A stretch of DNA of 64,000 bases from JAUWTJ01 sp965603015 (GTDB lineage: Bacteria > Pseudomonadota > Alphaproteobacteria > M2410). The position numbers and the translations under genes were made by a program. The stretch spans positions 1 through 64,000 of the forward strand of contig CBFDBJ010000006.1 of NCBI GenBank assembly GCA_965603015.1, read 5' to 3'. Of the stretch, positions 51,435 through 61,080 are shown one piece after another. The first letter of the stretch is position 1. Each line of letters begins with the position of its first letter. The notes beneath the pieces are model-generated. The model was not told the DNA's origin, did no database searches, and was given only the letters and a program-made list of their open reading frames with translations.

Positions 51435-52343
51435 ATGGCGCCACAACAGGCTACCAGGCCAAATGACGGAACGACAAGTCCCGATATTTCCTTTCAGGGG
51501 TTGATCCTCACGCTTCAGACCTATTGGGCGAAGCAGGGCTGTGTCCTGCTGCAGCCCTATGACAAGGAGATGGGGGCCGGGACCTCACATCCGGCCACAA
51601 CGCTGCGCGCCCTCGGCCCGAAGCCCTGGAATGTTGCCTATGTGCAGCCGTCACGCCGCCCCAAAGACGGCCGCTACGGGGAAAACCCCAATCGCTTGCA
51701 ACACTTCTACCAGTATCAGGTGCTCCTCAAGCCCTCACCGGATAATATTCAGGAGCTCTATCTGAATTCGCTGCGCGAACTGGGCATTGACCCCATGGCT
51801 CACGACATCCGGTTTGTCGAGGACGACTGGGAAAACCCGACCCTCGGCGCCTGGGGTCTTGGGTGGGAGGTCTGGCTTGATGGCATGGAGGTCACCCAGT
51901 TCACTTATTTCCAGCAGGTCGGCGGTTATGATTGCGATCCTGTCGCCGGCGAAATCACCTACGGTCTTGAGCGCCTGGCTATGTATGTCCAGGGTGTTAA
52001 CTCGATCTATGATCTTGATTTTAACGGCCACGGCGTGAGCTATGGAGATGTCTTCCTGCAGGCCGAACAAGAGTTCTCTGCCTATAATTTTGAACATGCA
52101 GACACAGAGCAGTTATTTCGCCATTTCACTGATGCGGAAGCCGAATGCCTCAATCTGCTGGAGCATTCTCTTACGCTCCCGGCCTATGATCAAATGTTGA
52201 AGGCCGGCCACACATTCAACCTTCTTGATGCGCGCGGCGTTATCTCGGTAACCGAACGCGCCGCTTATATCGGACGTGTACGGACCCTGGCACGCGGCTG
52301 TGCAACCAGGTGGCTGGAAAGTCAGGGGGTGAACCATGGCTGA
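51435..52343 (+). CDS. glyQ: Glycyl-tRNA synthetase alpha subunit
   Basis: The catalytic class II subunit of the (alpha-beta)2 bacterial enzyme. The 302-residue protein has LTLQTYWAKQGCVLLQPYD, the motif-2-like AYVQPSRRPKDGRYGENPNR and the GEITYGLERLAMYVQGV motif 3. The start at 51435 adds an unconserved 18 residues; no shorter ATG is available before conserved sequence. Its end overlaps glyS by eight bases. Confidence 0.96.
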   Translation: MAPQQATRPNDGTTSPDISFQGLILTLQTYWAKQGCVLLQPYDKEMGAGTSHPATTLRALGPKPWNVAYVQPSRRPKDGRYGENPNRLQHFYQYQVLLKPSPDNIQELYLNSLRELGIDPMAHDIRFVEDDWENPTLGAWGLGWEVWLDGMEVTQFTYFQQVGGYDCDPVAGEITYGLERLAMYVQGVNSIYDLDFNGHGVSYGDVFLQAEQEFSAYNFEHADTEQLFRHFTDAEAECLNLLEHSLTLPAYDQMLKAGHTFNLLDARGVISVTERAAYIGRVRTLARGCATRWLESQGVNHG

Positions 52344-54417
52344 TATGTTACTTGAACTGTTCTCTGAAGAAATCCCGGCGCGCATGCAAAAAGGTGCGGC
52401 GGATGACTTGCAGCGCCTTGTCACCATAGGCCTCAAGGCCGAAGGTCTGGCGTTTACCAATATGGTTGCCTGTGTGACGCCGCGTCGTCTGATGCTCCAT
52501 GTCGAAGGGTTGCCGGCGGCGCAAGCCGACCTGCGCGAGGAACGCAAGGGTCCCAAAGTTGGTGCGCCGGAAAAAGCCGTTGAGGGGTTTCTGCGCTCCG
52601 TCGGCAAGACACTGGACGAAGTCGAGGTCCAGTCGAGCCCCAAAGGCGATTTCTACGTTGCCCTCTCCGAGAAAAAAGGCCGCCCGACGGCCGATGTTAT
52701 AGCAGAACTTGTGCCCTCGATTGTGCGGAGTTTTCCCTGGCCGAAATCCCAGCGCTGGGGGTCTTCGAGCCTGCGCTGGGTACGTCCCTTGCACGGTATC
52801 CTGTGCCTGTTTGATGGCAAGGTCGTGCCGTTCCAGGTGGAAGAGATCAAGTCGACAAACCAGACGTCGGGCCACCGCTTCCTTGGGTCGGAGCCTTTCG
52901 CGGTAACGGACTATGACGGCTATGTGGCAGGCCTCAGGGACGCAAAAGTCATACTTGATCGCGAGGAGCGCAAAACCGCTATCCTCAATGGCGCGCGCGA
53001 AGCAGCAAGCGCCGCGGGCTTTGACCTTATAGAGGACCTGGGCCTGATTGATGAAGTGGCGGGTCTGGTCGAGTGGCCCGTCGTGCTGACCGGCAAGATC
53101 GATGATGCTTTCATGGATGTTCCCGCCGAAGTTTTGATCACTGCCATGCGGTCGCATCAAAAATACTTTTCGATGAATGACAAAGCGACTGGTGAACTCG
53201 CCCCACGCTTTATTGTGGTTGCGAATATGGAGACCTCTGATCAGGGCGCTGCCATTATCGATGGCAATGAGCGCGTCCTGCGCGCACGTTTGTCGGATGC
53301 CAAGTTCTTCTGGGATCAGGATAGAAAACAAAAACTCGAGAGCCGTCTTGATGGCTTGAAGGACATGGTCTTCCACGCCCGGCTCGGAGCCGTCTATGAC
53401 AAGGTTGGCCGGGTCGAAAAACTGGCCGAGAAATGTGCCGACCTTATTGGCGCCGACAAGATCAACACCGCGCGCGCCGCTCGTCTGGCAAAAGCGGATC
53501 TTTTGACAGAAATGGTCGCCGAATTCCCGGAGCTTCAGGGGCTCATGGGGCGCTATTATGCAATCGGAGACGGTGAGGCCGAAGCGGTTGGTGATGCGGT
53601 GCGCGATCACTATTCGCCGCAGGGCCCTTCGGATCGTTGCCCGACGGCCCCCGTCAGTGTGGCGCTGGCCCTTGCCGAAAAGGTCGATATTTTGACCGGT
53701 TTCTGGGCTATTGATGAAAAACCCACAGGGTCAAAGGACCCCTTTGCGCTGCGCCGTGCAGCGCTTGGGTCTATTCGTCTGATCCTGGAAAACAATTTAC
53801 GGATCAGTTTGCTTGATCTCTTTCAGTTCGCGGCAAGCCAGCAGGTTGTTGATGGTCATGGCAGCAAGCGCCGCGTTGATTACGCCGAAATTGCCGATCT
53901 CATGAGTTTCTTCGCCGAACGCATGAAGCCCTATTTCCGTGAGACCGGGGTGCGTCATGATCTGATCGATGCGGTCTTTGCTCTGGGCGGTCAGGATGAT
54001 CTGGTTCTCATTGTGGAGCGCGTCAAGGCCCTTGAAGTTTTTCTGGCAAGTAGCGACGGAGCCGATCTCCTTGCGCTCTATCGCCGCGCTGTAAATATTC
54101 TTGGTAAGGAAGAAAAGAAGGACAAGGCCGAATATTTGGGCGAGGCCGATCCAGCGCTTTTCGAGCGGGATGAGGAGCGCCAGCTGTTTGCCGAATTGGC
54201 CGATGTTCTGGCACGCACTGGCAAGGCCGTCGAAGCCGAGGATTTTGCCAGTGCTTTGACTGCCATGAGTAAGCTGCGCGGCCCTGTCGATGCCTTCTTT
54301 GAAAGTGTGACGGTCAACGCAGAAGACGGCAAGATTCGGAAGAACCGATTGCTGCTGCTATCCGGGGTCCGTTCGGTTCTTGAAAGCGTTGCGGTATTCT
54401 CCAGAATCGAGGGATAG
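52336..54417 (+). CDS. glyS: Glycyl-tRNA synthetase beta subunit
   Basis: The tRNA-binding subunit (693 residues). It opens with MADMLLELFSEEIPARMQ, typical of the family, contains EVLITAMRSHQKYFSM near residue 260 and PFALRRAALGSIRLI, and ends in the DALR-like anticodon domain (VFFESVTVNAEDGKIRKNRL). It overlaps glyQ by eight bases, so translation is coupled. Confidence 0.97.
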   Translation: MADMLLELFSEEIPARMQKGAADDLQRLVTIGLKAEGLAFTNMVACVTPRRLMLHVEGLPAAQADLREERKGPKVGAPEKAVEGFLRSVGKTLDEVEVQSSPKGDFYVALSEKKGRPTADVIAELVPSIVRSFPWPKSQRWGSSSLRWVRPLHGILCLFDGKVVPFQVEEIKSTNQTSGHRFLGSEPFAVTDYDGYVAGLRDAKVILDREERKTAILNGAREAASAAGFDLIEDLGLIDEVAGLVEWPVVLTGKIDDAFMDVPAEVLITAMRSHQKYFSMNDKATGELAPRFIVVANMETSDQGAAIIDGNERVLRARLSDAKFFWDQDRKQKLESRLDGLKDMVFHARLGAVYDKVGRVEKLAEKCADLIGADKINTARAARLAKADLLTEMVAEFPELQGLMGRYYAIGDGEAEAVGDAVRDHYSPQGPSDRCPTAPVSVALALAEKVDILTGFWAIDEKPTGSKDPFALRRAALGSIRLILENNLRISLLDLFQFAASQQVVDGHGSKRRVDYAEIADLMSFFAERMKPYFRETGVRHDLIDAVFALGGQDDLVLIVERVKALEVFLASSDGADLLALYRRAVNILGKEEKKDKAEYLGEADPALFERDEERQLFAELADVLARTGKAVEAEDFASALTAMSKLRGPVDAFFESVTVNAEDGKIRKNRLLLLSGVRSVLESVAVFSRIEG

Positions 54418-54450
54418 AAGAAACCAGTAACGTCGCGAAGGGTCACGAGC

Positions 54451-57123
54451 ATGACGAAATGGGTTTATTCATTTGGCGCAGGGCATGCCGAAGGCACTGC
54501 CGAAATGAAAGAATTACTCGGCGGCAAGGGCGCAAATCTGGCCGAAATGAGCAATCTCGACCTGCCGGTGCCGCCCGGCTTTACGGTGACCACCGAAGTA
54601 TGCACAGCCTTTTACGCCAATAATCGCCAATTACCTGCTGCCCTGGGTGTTCAAATTGATGCCGCCCTTGCCCAGATCGGCGTCGCCGCGGGGCGTACGT
54701 TTGGCGATGAGAAAAACCCGCTGCTTGTCTCTGTGCGATCTGGCGGACGGGCATCAATGCCCGGCATGATGGATACGGTTCTCAATCTTGGTCTCAATGA
54801 CGTGACCGTTGAGGGGCTGGCGTCGCTCTCCGGCGATCCGCGCTTTGCCTGGGATAGCTATCGCCGCTTCATTCAGATGTACGCCAGTGTGGTGTTGGGC
54901 ATAGATCATCATTCATTCGAGGAATTGCTCGACATCTACAAAGAAGAGCAGGGCCATACGTTTGACACGGATCTTGATGCAGACGACTGGAAAGTACTTG
55001 TCGGCCAGTACAAGGAGTGCGTCGAGCGGGAAGGCGGTGAGGCCTTCCCTCAGGATCCGGCAGAACAGCTTTCGAGATCCATCGCCGCTGTTTTCGGTTC
55101 CTGGCGTAACGCGCGCGCGGAAACCTACAGAAACCTGCACAACATTCCAGAAAGCTGGGGAACGGCAGTCAACGTTCAGGCCATGGTATTTGGCAATATG
55201 GGTGATGACAGCGCAACGGGCGTCGCCTTTACCCGCAACCCGGCAACCGGTGAGCGGGTCTATTACGGTGAATACCTGGTCAACGCGCAGGGCGAGGACG
55301 TAGTCGCCGGTATAAGGACGCCGCGCCAAATCACAGAAAAGGGCAGCGAGGAGCAAGGGTCCACTGATCCATCGCTGGAGGAGTTGATGCCGGAAGTCTA
55401 TGCCGAGCTTTCCGACAATTTCGACAGGCTCGAGAGACACTACAAGGACATGCAGGACATCGAATTCACTGTCCAGCAGGGCAGGCTCTGGATGCTCCAG
55501 ACCCGACACGGCAAACGTACAACAAAGGCAGCTCTGAAGGTCGCGGTCGACATGGTCGATGAAGGGCTTATTACCAAAGAAGAGGCGCTCGGGCGCATAG
55601 AGCCGGAGTCACTTGATCAATTGCTCCACCCGACACTTGATCCGGCGGCCGAACGTACGATCATAGCCACAGGGCTTCCTGCATCGCCCGGCGCGGCAAG
55701 TGGCGAAGTGGTTTTTAATTCAGAGGACGCGGAGCACGTTGCCAGCGAAGGGCGCAAGGTTATTCTCGTTCGCATCGAGACCAGTCCTGAAGATATTCAC
55801 GGGATGCATGCCGCCCAGGGCATTTTGACATCACGCGGCGGTATGACGTCTCATGCAGCGGTGGTTGCCCGGGGCATGGGCCGCCCGTGCGTTTCGGGTG
55901 TAGGCTCCGTTCGTATCGACTACGCCCGGGAGAGGTTCACGGCCATGGGGCAAGAGGTCAAAAAGGGCGATATCATCACCATTGATGGCACCAGGGGGCA
56001 AGTCATGCTGGGCAAGGTCCCGACCATTCAGCCGGAACTCTCGGGCGATTTTTCCCGGCTCATGGAGTGGGCCGACGACGTGCGCCGCCTGAAAGTGCGC
56101 GCCAATGCGGAAACCCCGCTGGATGCGCGCACGGCTCGCGACTTTGGCGCCGAAGGTATCGGGCTATGCCGGACCGAACACATGTTCTTTGACGCAGAGC
56201 GCATCACAAGTGTCCAGGAGATGATCCTGGCCGGAGACGAGACCGGTCGCCGCCTCGCCCTGGACAAGCTTCTGCCGATGCAGCGACAGGACTTCGTTGA
56301 GCTTTTTGAGATTATGCGCGGGCTTCCGGTGACCATCCGGCTGCTTGACCCGCCCTTGCACGAGTTTTTGCCGCACAGCGATGATGAAATCGACAAACTC
56401 TGCAAGGTCACAGGGCTCACGCCGGGCGATGTTCGCGACCGTGCCCGCGATCTTGCCGAAACCAACCCGATGCTCGGCCATCGTGGCTGCCGACTTGGTA
56501 TTTCCCACCCCGAGATCTACGAAATGCAGGCTCGGGCAATTTTTGAAGCTGCGGATCATGTCTCGAAGGAGTTCAAAAAAACCGTTGAAGCAGAAATAAT
56601 GATCCCGCTGGTTGCCGACAAGAGTGAGCTTGATTACCTGAAAGACCGCATTGTTGCCATCGCCGCCCTCGTGGAAAGTGAGCGGGGGTGCAAGCTCGCC
56701 TTTAAAGTCGGGACCATGATAGAACTGCCACGCGCGGCCTTGAACGCAGATGACATTGCTCGGTCTGCAGAGTTCTTTTCGTTTGGCACCAATGATCTGA
56801 CTCAGACCACCTGGGGCATCAGCCGTGATGATGCGGCGCGCTTTTTGACCGACTACATCAAGAAGGGGGTCATTGATCGGGATCCCTTTGTCAGCCTTGA
56901 CAGGCAGGGTGTTGGTCAGTTGATCAAGATCGCCGTCGAAAGAGGCAGGACCGCAAGGCCCGGTATCAAGCTGGGTATTTGTGGCGAACACGGAGGCGAC
57001 CCGGCTTCTATCGACTTTTGTGAGACGGTTGGCCTTGACTACGTATCATGCTCGCCTTTCCGGGTTCCGATCGCTCGTCTCGCGGCCGCACAGGCTTTTC
57101 TGACTTCGAAGAACCAGCTTTAG
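54451..57123 (+). CDS. ppdK: Pyruvate, phosphate dikinase
   Basis: PPDK interconverts pyruvate, ATP and Pi with PEP, AMP and PPi. The 890-residue protein has the ATP-grasp domain (LLGGKGANLAEMSNL, then SVRSGGRASMPGMMDTVLNLG), the phosphohistidine His468 in TSRGGMTSHAAVVARGMG and the C-terminal PEP-binding barrel (AEGIGLCRTEHMFF, FGTNDLTQTTWG, GICGEHGGDP). It starts 33 bases after glyS with GAAGGG upstream and could share its transcript. Confidence 0.97.
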   Translation: MTKWVYSFGAGHAEGTAEMKELLGGKGANLAEMSNLDLPVPPGFTVTTEVCTAFYANNRQLPAALGVQIDAALAQIGVAAGRTFGDEKNPLLVSVRSGGRASMPGMMDTVLNLGLNDVTVEGLASLSGDPRFAWDSYRRFIQMYASVVLGIDHHSFEELLDIYKEEQGHTFDTDLDADDWKVLVGQYKECVEREGGEAFPQDPAEQLSRSIAAVFGSWRNARAETYRNLHNIPESWGTAVNVQAMVFGNMGDDSATGVAFTRNPATGERVYYGEYLVNAQGEDVVAGIRTPRQITEKGSEEQGSTDPSLEELMPEVYAELSDNFDRLERHYKDMQDIEFTVQQGRLWMLQTRHGKRTTKAALKVAVDMVDEGLITKEEALGRIEPESLDQLLHPTLDPAAERTIIATGLPASPGAASGEVVFNSEDAEHVASEGRKVILVRIETSPEDIHGMHAAQGILTSRGGMTSHAAVVARGMGRPCVSGVGSVRIDYARERFTAMGQEVKKGDIITIDGTRGQVMLGKVPTIQPELSGDFSRLMEWADDVRRLKVRANAETPLDARTARDFGAEGIGLCRTEHMFFDAERITSVQEMILAGDETGRRLALDKLLPMQRQDFVELFEIMRGLPVTIRLLDPPLHEFLPHSDDEIDKLCKVTGLTPGDVRDRARDLAETNPMLGHRGCRLGISHPEIYEMQARAIFEAADHVSKEFKKTVEAEIMIPLVADKSELDYLKDRIVAIAALVESERGCKLAFKVGTMIELPRAALNADDIARSAEFFSFGTNDLTQTTWGISRDDAARFLTDYIKKGVIDRDPFVSLDRQGVGQLIKIAVERGRTARPGIKLGICGEHGGDPASIDFCETVGLDYVSCSPFRVPIARLAAAQAFLTSKNQL

Positions 57124-57439
57124 TCAGCGTACGAATCCCGATTTGATACAGAAAATCAGGAGCGCGAATCGCAATGCCCGATTCGGTGTTGCGAAACTGC
57201 CGCAGTCCAAAATGGCAAGAGTCTCGGTTAAGCGTTTGATTCAAAAGATTGATTCAAATTTTAATCATATTAGCACTATTTTGGGCGAAACCCGCAGATT
57301 TGTGGGACAATTCTTGCGTTGACCCCGGTGATTCCGACGCTATAAATCCCGCCGCGTCTTTAATACTTTGAGCAGAAGACGCGGGTTGGCCTGGATTGTG
57401 AAACGACAGGATCGTGATGGGACACCGGCCTGAAAACGA
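57124..57439. promoter_or_regulatory. GANTC-rich intergenic region with promoter of the SleB-type gene
   Basis: The 316-base spacer holds seven GANTC sites, first bases at 57133, 57166, 57180, 57219, 57238, 57251 and 57330. A good promoter, TTGACC (57319-57324), 16 bases, TATAAA (57341-57346), has one GATTC in its spacer, as in the ccrM promoter. A direct repeat containing TTGATTCAAA lies at about 57236-57259 in an AT-rich tract. Confidence 0.6.
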
Positions 57440-58114
57440 ATGAGAGAGATATTGATCGTGGAAAAGATAGCAATGTTGAACGCGCTACAGTCAGATAGAA
57501 GAAAACTCGCAGCGGCTCTTTCGCTGGTCGCAGTGCTGTGCGCAGGCTTCGTTTTTCTGCAGTCTTCGGCGTTGAATAATGCCGGGATCAGTGCAGCCCA
57601 GTCACAGCGGGCCAGCGCCGAGGCAATAATTGTCGCCATGAGCGAGGAAACTGTCCAGTCTCGCGCCGTTCTTGATGCCCTCTCGACCCGTGTCCTGGAC
57701 AGTCTGCCGTCACGCGACGAGACCGAGGCACATTGTCTGGCCCAGGCGATCTATTACGAAGCGCGCGGCGAACCATTGCCAGGACAGATTGCCGTCGCCG
57801 AGGTTATCCTCAACCGTCAAGAGTCCCGGCGCTATCCGAATACGATTTGCGGCGTTGTCTTTCAGAACCAACACAAGAAGAACCGTTGTCAATTCTCTTT
57901 TGCCTGTGATGGCAAGACCGACACACCGCCAGAAGGCAAGACCTGGAACAAGTCCGTATCGCTGGCAAACTATGTAATGGCGGATGACAGTCTTCGCCTC
58001 ACCGATGCAGCGACCCACTACCACGCTGACTATGTCTCCCCTTTCTGGTCAGAGCATCTGCAAAAGACGGTCAGCATCGGTAGCCACATCTTTTACAAGG
58101 GCGACAGGGCGTAA
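57440..58114 (+). CDS. SleB-type cell-wall hydrolase (Hydrolase_2 domain)
   Basis: A 224-residue protein anchored by one N-terminal helix (LAAALSLVAVLCAGFVF) with a periplasmic linker and the Hydrolase_2/SleB domain: CLAQAIYYEARGEPLPGQIAVAEV with the catalytic Glu, then NRCQFSFACDGK. It should cleave peptidoglycan, perhaps during growth or division. Start choice is open: ATG 57440 (no ribosome site), GTG 57458 (GAGAG upstream) or ATG 57473; all keep the membrane helix. Confidence 0.88.
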   Translation: MREILIVEKIAMLNALQSDRRKLAAALSLVAVLCAGFVFLQSSALNNAGISAAQSQRASAEAIIVAMSEETVQSRAVLDALSTRVLDSLPSRDETEAHCLAQAIYYEARGEPLPGQIAVAEVILNRQESRRYPNTICGVVFQNQHKKNRCQFSFACDGKTDTPPEGKTWNKSVSLANYVMADDSLRLTDAATHYHADYVSPFWSEHLQKTVSIGSHIFYKGDRA

Positions 58115-58151
58115 TCGTTCAAGGGACCTGATCTGTGCCGGCACTGCCTTC

Positions 58152-59150
58152 TCAGGGTGCTTCACCGGTTCGGGTGCCCTGCATATCGGCGCCGTTGAGA
58201 TTGAGACTGTCCATGACGGCTCCCCGCAGATCGGCACCCTTCAGAACAGCCCCTGCAAAGTTGGCGTAGCTCAGATTGGCACGCAGGAGAGATGCGCGCT
58301 CAAAATGTGCTGTCTGCGCCTGGGCGTTGGTGAGAATGATGTCGTCCATGATGGCCCCGGCGAAGCTGGCTCCTTGAATCTTGGCCCCCGAGAAATTCGC
58401 GCCCGTGAGGTCCGAACCGTCAAACTCTGCAGCGGTTAATCGCGCGTTCGAGAAATCCAGGCCCGACAAATCCCGATTGCGGAAATCCGTTCCCATCAAC
58501 GTCTTGCCGGAGAAGTCTCCCTCGATCCGCTTGAGATCGCCCGGCACGCGCGTGCCTGATGGAGCGGCGGGAACCGGTGGGACTTCTGATGCGGTGTCCT
58601 CGACGGCAGTGGCAGCATCACCTGCGTACCCTTGTGGCTGTGGCGCTGACGCTGAAGAGGGAGCCGGTCGGGCCGGTTCTTCGCCAGGGGCCTCTTCATC
58701 GTGCATCTGGTTCTGAACGGACAGGAGTCGTTCGACCACAAGACTTTGAATTTCAGCCTCACTCAGGCGCTCCGGCTGCGAAGCATCAGATTTCTCAATG
58801 TCGAGGGCGGAAAGTTTACGCGCGATCTCAAGCCCGGCGGCTTCGAGAGCTTTAGCCTCAAGCTCATGGTTTTCCTGGGTTCGTTCAAGCTCGTCATGTA
58901 TTGCCTTGATGTTTTTCTCGTCAAGAACGTCCGAGTCGCGCAGCACCTCTATCGTTTGACGAAGTGTGTCGCCGTCCGTGCCATTGGGATCAAGGGTGAA
59001 CGGCCCTATGGTCACCGTGGGTTCGGCTTCTTTTTCAATGAAAGAAGAGTCGCCCTTCATCACATGAACACGGCCAACCGGACGGTTATTGGTGAAGAAG
59101 GAGAGCGCAATGACAATCAGGGCAGCAACGCCAAGCCTGGACGCAAGCAT
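58152..59150 (-). CDS. Membrane-anchored pentapeptide-repeat protein
   Basis: A 332-residue protein with an N-terminal signal anchor (LGVAALIVIALSFFT), a charged helical middle, a Pro/Ala linker (residues about 155-200) and a C-terminal right-handed beta-helix made of about 20 pentapeptide repeats (SGLDFSNARLTAAEFDGSDL onwards). The domain is probably periplasmic and structural. An AGGA site lies five bases before the ATG. It is convergent with the SleB-type gene. Confidence 0.88.
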   Translation of the reverse strand: MLASRLGVAALIVIALSFFTNNRPVGRVHVMKGDSSFIEKEAEPTVTIGPFTLDPNGTDGDTLRQTIEVLRDSDVLDEKNIKAIHDELERTQENHELEAKALEAAGLEIARKLSALDIEKSDASQPERLSEAEIQSLVVERLLSVQNQMHDEEAPGEEPARPAPSSASAPQPQGYAGDAATAVEDTASEVPPVPAAPSGTRVPGDLKRIEGDFSGKTLMGTDFRNRDLSGLDFSNARLTAAEFDGSDLTGANFSGAKIQGASFAGAIMDDIILTNAQAQTAHFERASLLRANLSYANFAGAVLKGADLRGAVMDSLNLNGADMQGTRTGEAP

Positions 59151-59202
59151 AGTGTTCCTCGTTCTGTCCGAGACGCGGAGACCGTCGCCCGCGCCTGAAA
59201 AC

Positions 59203-59224
59203 CCCTATATCATATTATATAGGG
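59203..59224. promoter_or_regulatory. AT-rich palindrome upstream of the pentapeptide-repeat gene
   Basis: CCCTATAT-CATATT-ATATAGGG is a perfect 8-bp dyad about 55-75 bases before the gene's ATG. A TATAAT sequence occurs on both strands here, so it may overlap the promoter and act as an operator. Confidence 0.4.
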
Positions 59225-59354
59225 AACGAATTGTATAATGACACGGGCGGTCGCCCCGAAGGGTAACCCGGTTTACATACGTGGCGGGGACTGGTTGCGA
59301 TGCTAAACCAACCGGCACAGTGAACCCGGCGTTATCTTCAACGGACATATGGGC

Positions 59355-60083
59355 CTAATGGATATAGGGGGCCAAAGTCTGGCGATACAGGGGAAAAGGC
59401 TTGCCGGCAGCCGGTGCAGGCTCTGTAGAAGTCGACTTGTCTGATTTGTGCGGCTTGTCTGACTTGGGCGACCTGGGTGCTTGCGTGGGAACCGGCGCTC
59501 TCGGCACCTCTTTCCTGACACGCTCCTCCGCGCGCTTCATCTCATCGGCCTCGCGTTTCATGACTTCAGCCTTGATTTTCATTTCAGCCGCCTTGCGGCT
59601 CAAGTGCTCTGCCTGCCGGGCCATATGTTCAGCCTGCCTTGCCATGTGTTCTGCTTGCCTCGTTAGCCGACCTTCGTCTCTGGCCAGCTGCATTTCGGCC
59701 TGTTCAAGCCCTCGCTGTGCCTCTTGCAGCGCGGTCTGCACGGACATCGCGATGGTCTGGCTCAAACCTTCTCCATCCAGATGGGTTTCGATACTCAGAC
59801 TTGCAAGTTCGCTTTTTGTTTCAGCAAGGGCCTGGCTTATTTCAAGTCTGGCCTCTGCAAGTGCGTCGCGCACCTCGTCATTGATCTCGCGGCGCAATTC
59901 AAGCTGCTCTTCATGGGACATCCCGGATATTGAGACGTCATAGTCGTGGCCGTCCAAAACGAAAGCGTAATGGTCCTTCTGGTCTGCATCATTGAATTTT
60001 GCATCTGCCTGGTCGGCTTGCGCCGCAGCGCAGGCGGTTAGTGCGAAGACAGAAGCGGCAACAGCAAATTCCCGGATCAACAT
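59355..60083 (-). CDS. Coiled-coil lipoprotein, unknown function
   Basis: A 242-residue protein with a lipobox FALTAC at about residue 18. The middle is a long coiled coil containing a seven-residue tandem repeat, RQAEHMA-RQAEHMA-RQAEHLS, encoded by 21-base units near 59600-59665. The C-terminus is a Lys/Pro-rich linker. The ATG at 60083 is chosen because GAGGAGA lies seven bases upstream; the frame runs on to 60119. It may be a peptidoglycan- or envelope-spanning rod; this is inference. Confidence 0.75.
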   Translation of the reverse strand: MLIREFAVAASVFALTACAAAQADQADAKFNDADQKDHYAFVLDGHDYDVSISGMSHEEQLELRREINDEVRDALAEARLEISQALAETKSELASLSIETHLDGEGLSQTIAMSVQTALQEAQRGLEQAEMQLARDEGRLTRQAEHMARQAEHMARQAEHLSRKAAEMKIKAEVMKREADEMKRAEERVRKEVPRAPVPTQAPRSPKSDKPHKSDKSTSTEPAPAAGKPFPLYRQTLAPYIH

Positions 60084-60175
60084 GACAGAATCTCCTCGAC
60101 GATATGAAACTGCCGTCAAGATAGATCAAGTCTCTGGCGGGTCCTGTAAACCAGCTTACACAACCAGACCAATAT

Positions 60176-61060
60176 TCAATCTCCGGCTCCAGGGACCAGA
60201 GCATCGAAGTCGAGGCCAATATCGAGAGTTGGGGCGCTGTGGGTAATAAAGCCGGAAGAAATGTAATCGACGCCGGTTTCGGCAACGGCGCGGACAGTCT
60301 CCAGATTGATTTTCCCCGAGGCTTCAAGCACTGCCTTGCCAGCGGTTTTTTTTACTGCGGCCTCAAGTTCGGGCGGTGTCATGTTATCGAGAAGAATGAT
60401 GCGTGCACCGGCAGCCAGCGCTTCGTCGAGCTGCTCCAGTGTATCGACCTCGATTTCGATGGCGGTCATGTGACCTGCCGCCCTTTGAGCGGCGCTGAGG
60501 GCTTTGGTTATACCGCCTGCAGCAGCAATGTGATTGTCCTTGATGAGGATTGCGTCGTCGAGGCCAAAGCGATGGTTCACGCCGCCCCCTGCAAGAACAG
60601 CATGTTTCTCAAAGGCGCGAAGCCCCGGCGTGGTCTTGCGGGTGCAGCAGATGCGCGCGCCGGTCCCTTCCACAGCATCAACGAGGGCGCGGGTCGCAGT
60701 GGCGACGCCGCTGAGGTGCCCCATGAAATTGAGCGCAACCCTCTCGGCCGTCAAAATGGATCGGGCGGGCCCTTCGATCAGGGCAATGTCATCGCCCGGG
60801 CCTACTCTTGCGCCGTCCTCCCGGATCACAGCGATCTTGAGCGAGGGATCGACAAGGCGAAAGGCCGTGCGCGCAACGTCGAGGCCGGCGATAATTCCGT
60901 CCTCGCGGGCAGTCAGGGAAACACGCGCAACGGCATCTTCCGGAACCACGCTTTGGGATGTGATGTCACCGGCGCGGCCAAGATCTTCGAGCAATGCAGC
61001 GCGGACCGGCTCCTCAAGAAGGAGAGTTGCCAGGTGTGGCAGTTTCGGGCTGTCAGACAT
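60176..61060 (-). CDS. nadC: Nicotinate-nucleotide pyrophosphorylase (quinolinate phosphoribosyltransferase)
   Basis: It converts quinolinate and PRPP to nicotinate mononucleotide. The 294-residue protein has the family ALLEDLGRAGDITSQSV, the PRPP/quinolinate residues in RKTTPGLRAFEKHAVLAGGG, NHRFGLDDAILIKDNH and the ISSGFITHSAPTLDIGLDF end. It starts 20 bases after nadA. Note that nadB is not between them. Confidence 0.96.
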   Translation of the reverse strand: MSDSPKLPHLATLLLEEPVRAALLEDLGRAGDITSQSVVPEDAVARVSLTAREDGIIAGLDVARTAFRLVDPSLKIAVIREDGARVGPGDDIALIEGPARSILTAERVALNFMGHLSGVATATRALVDAVEGTGARICCTRKTTPGLRAFEKHAVLAGGGVNHRFGLDDAILIKDNHIAAAGGITKALSAAQRAAGHMTAIEIEVDTLEQLDEALAAGARIILLDNMTPPELEAAVKKTAGKAVLEASGKINLETVRAVAETGVDYISSGFITHSAPTLDIGLDFDALVPGAGD

Positions 61061-61080
61061 GTGAGCGAACTACCTGTCGT

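Noticed and set aside
52348..53610. 420-residue open frame antisense to glyS
   Set aside because: It lies wholly opposite conserved glyS coding sequence, has no ribosome site or recognisable motif, and is explained by high GC at third positions.
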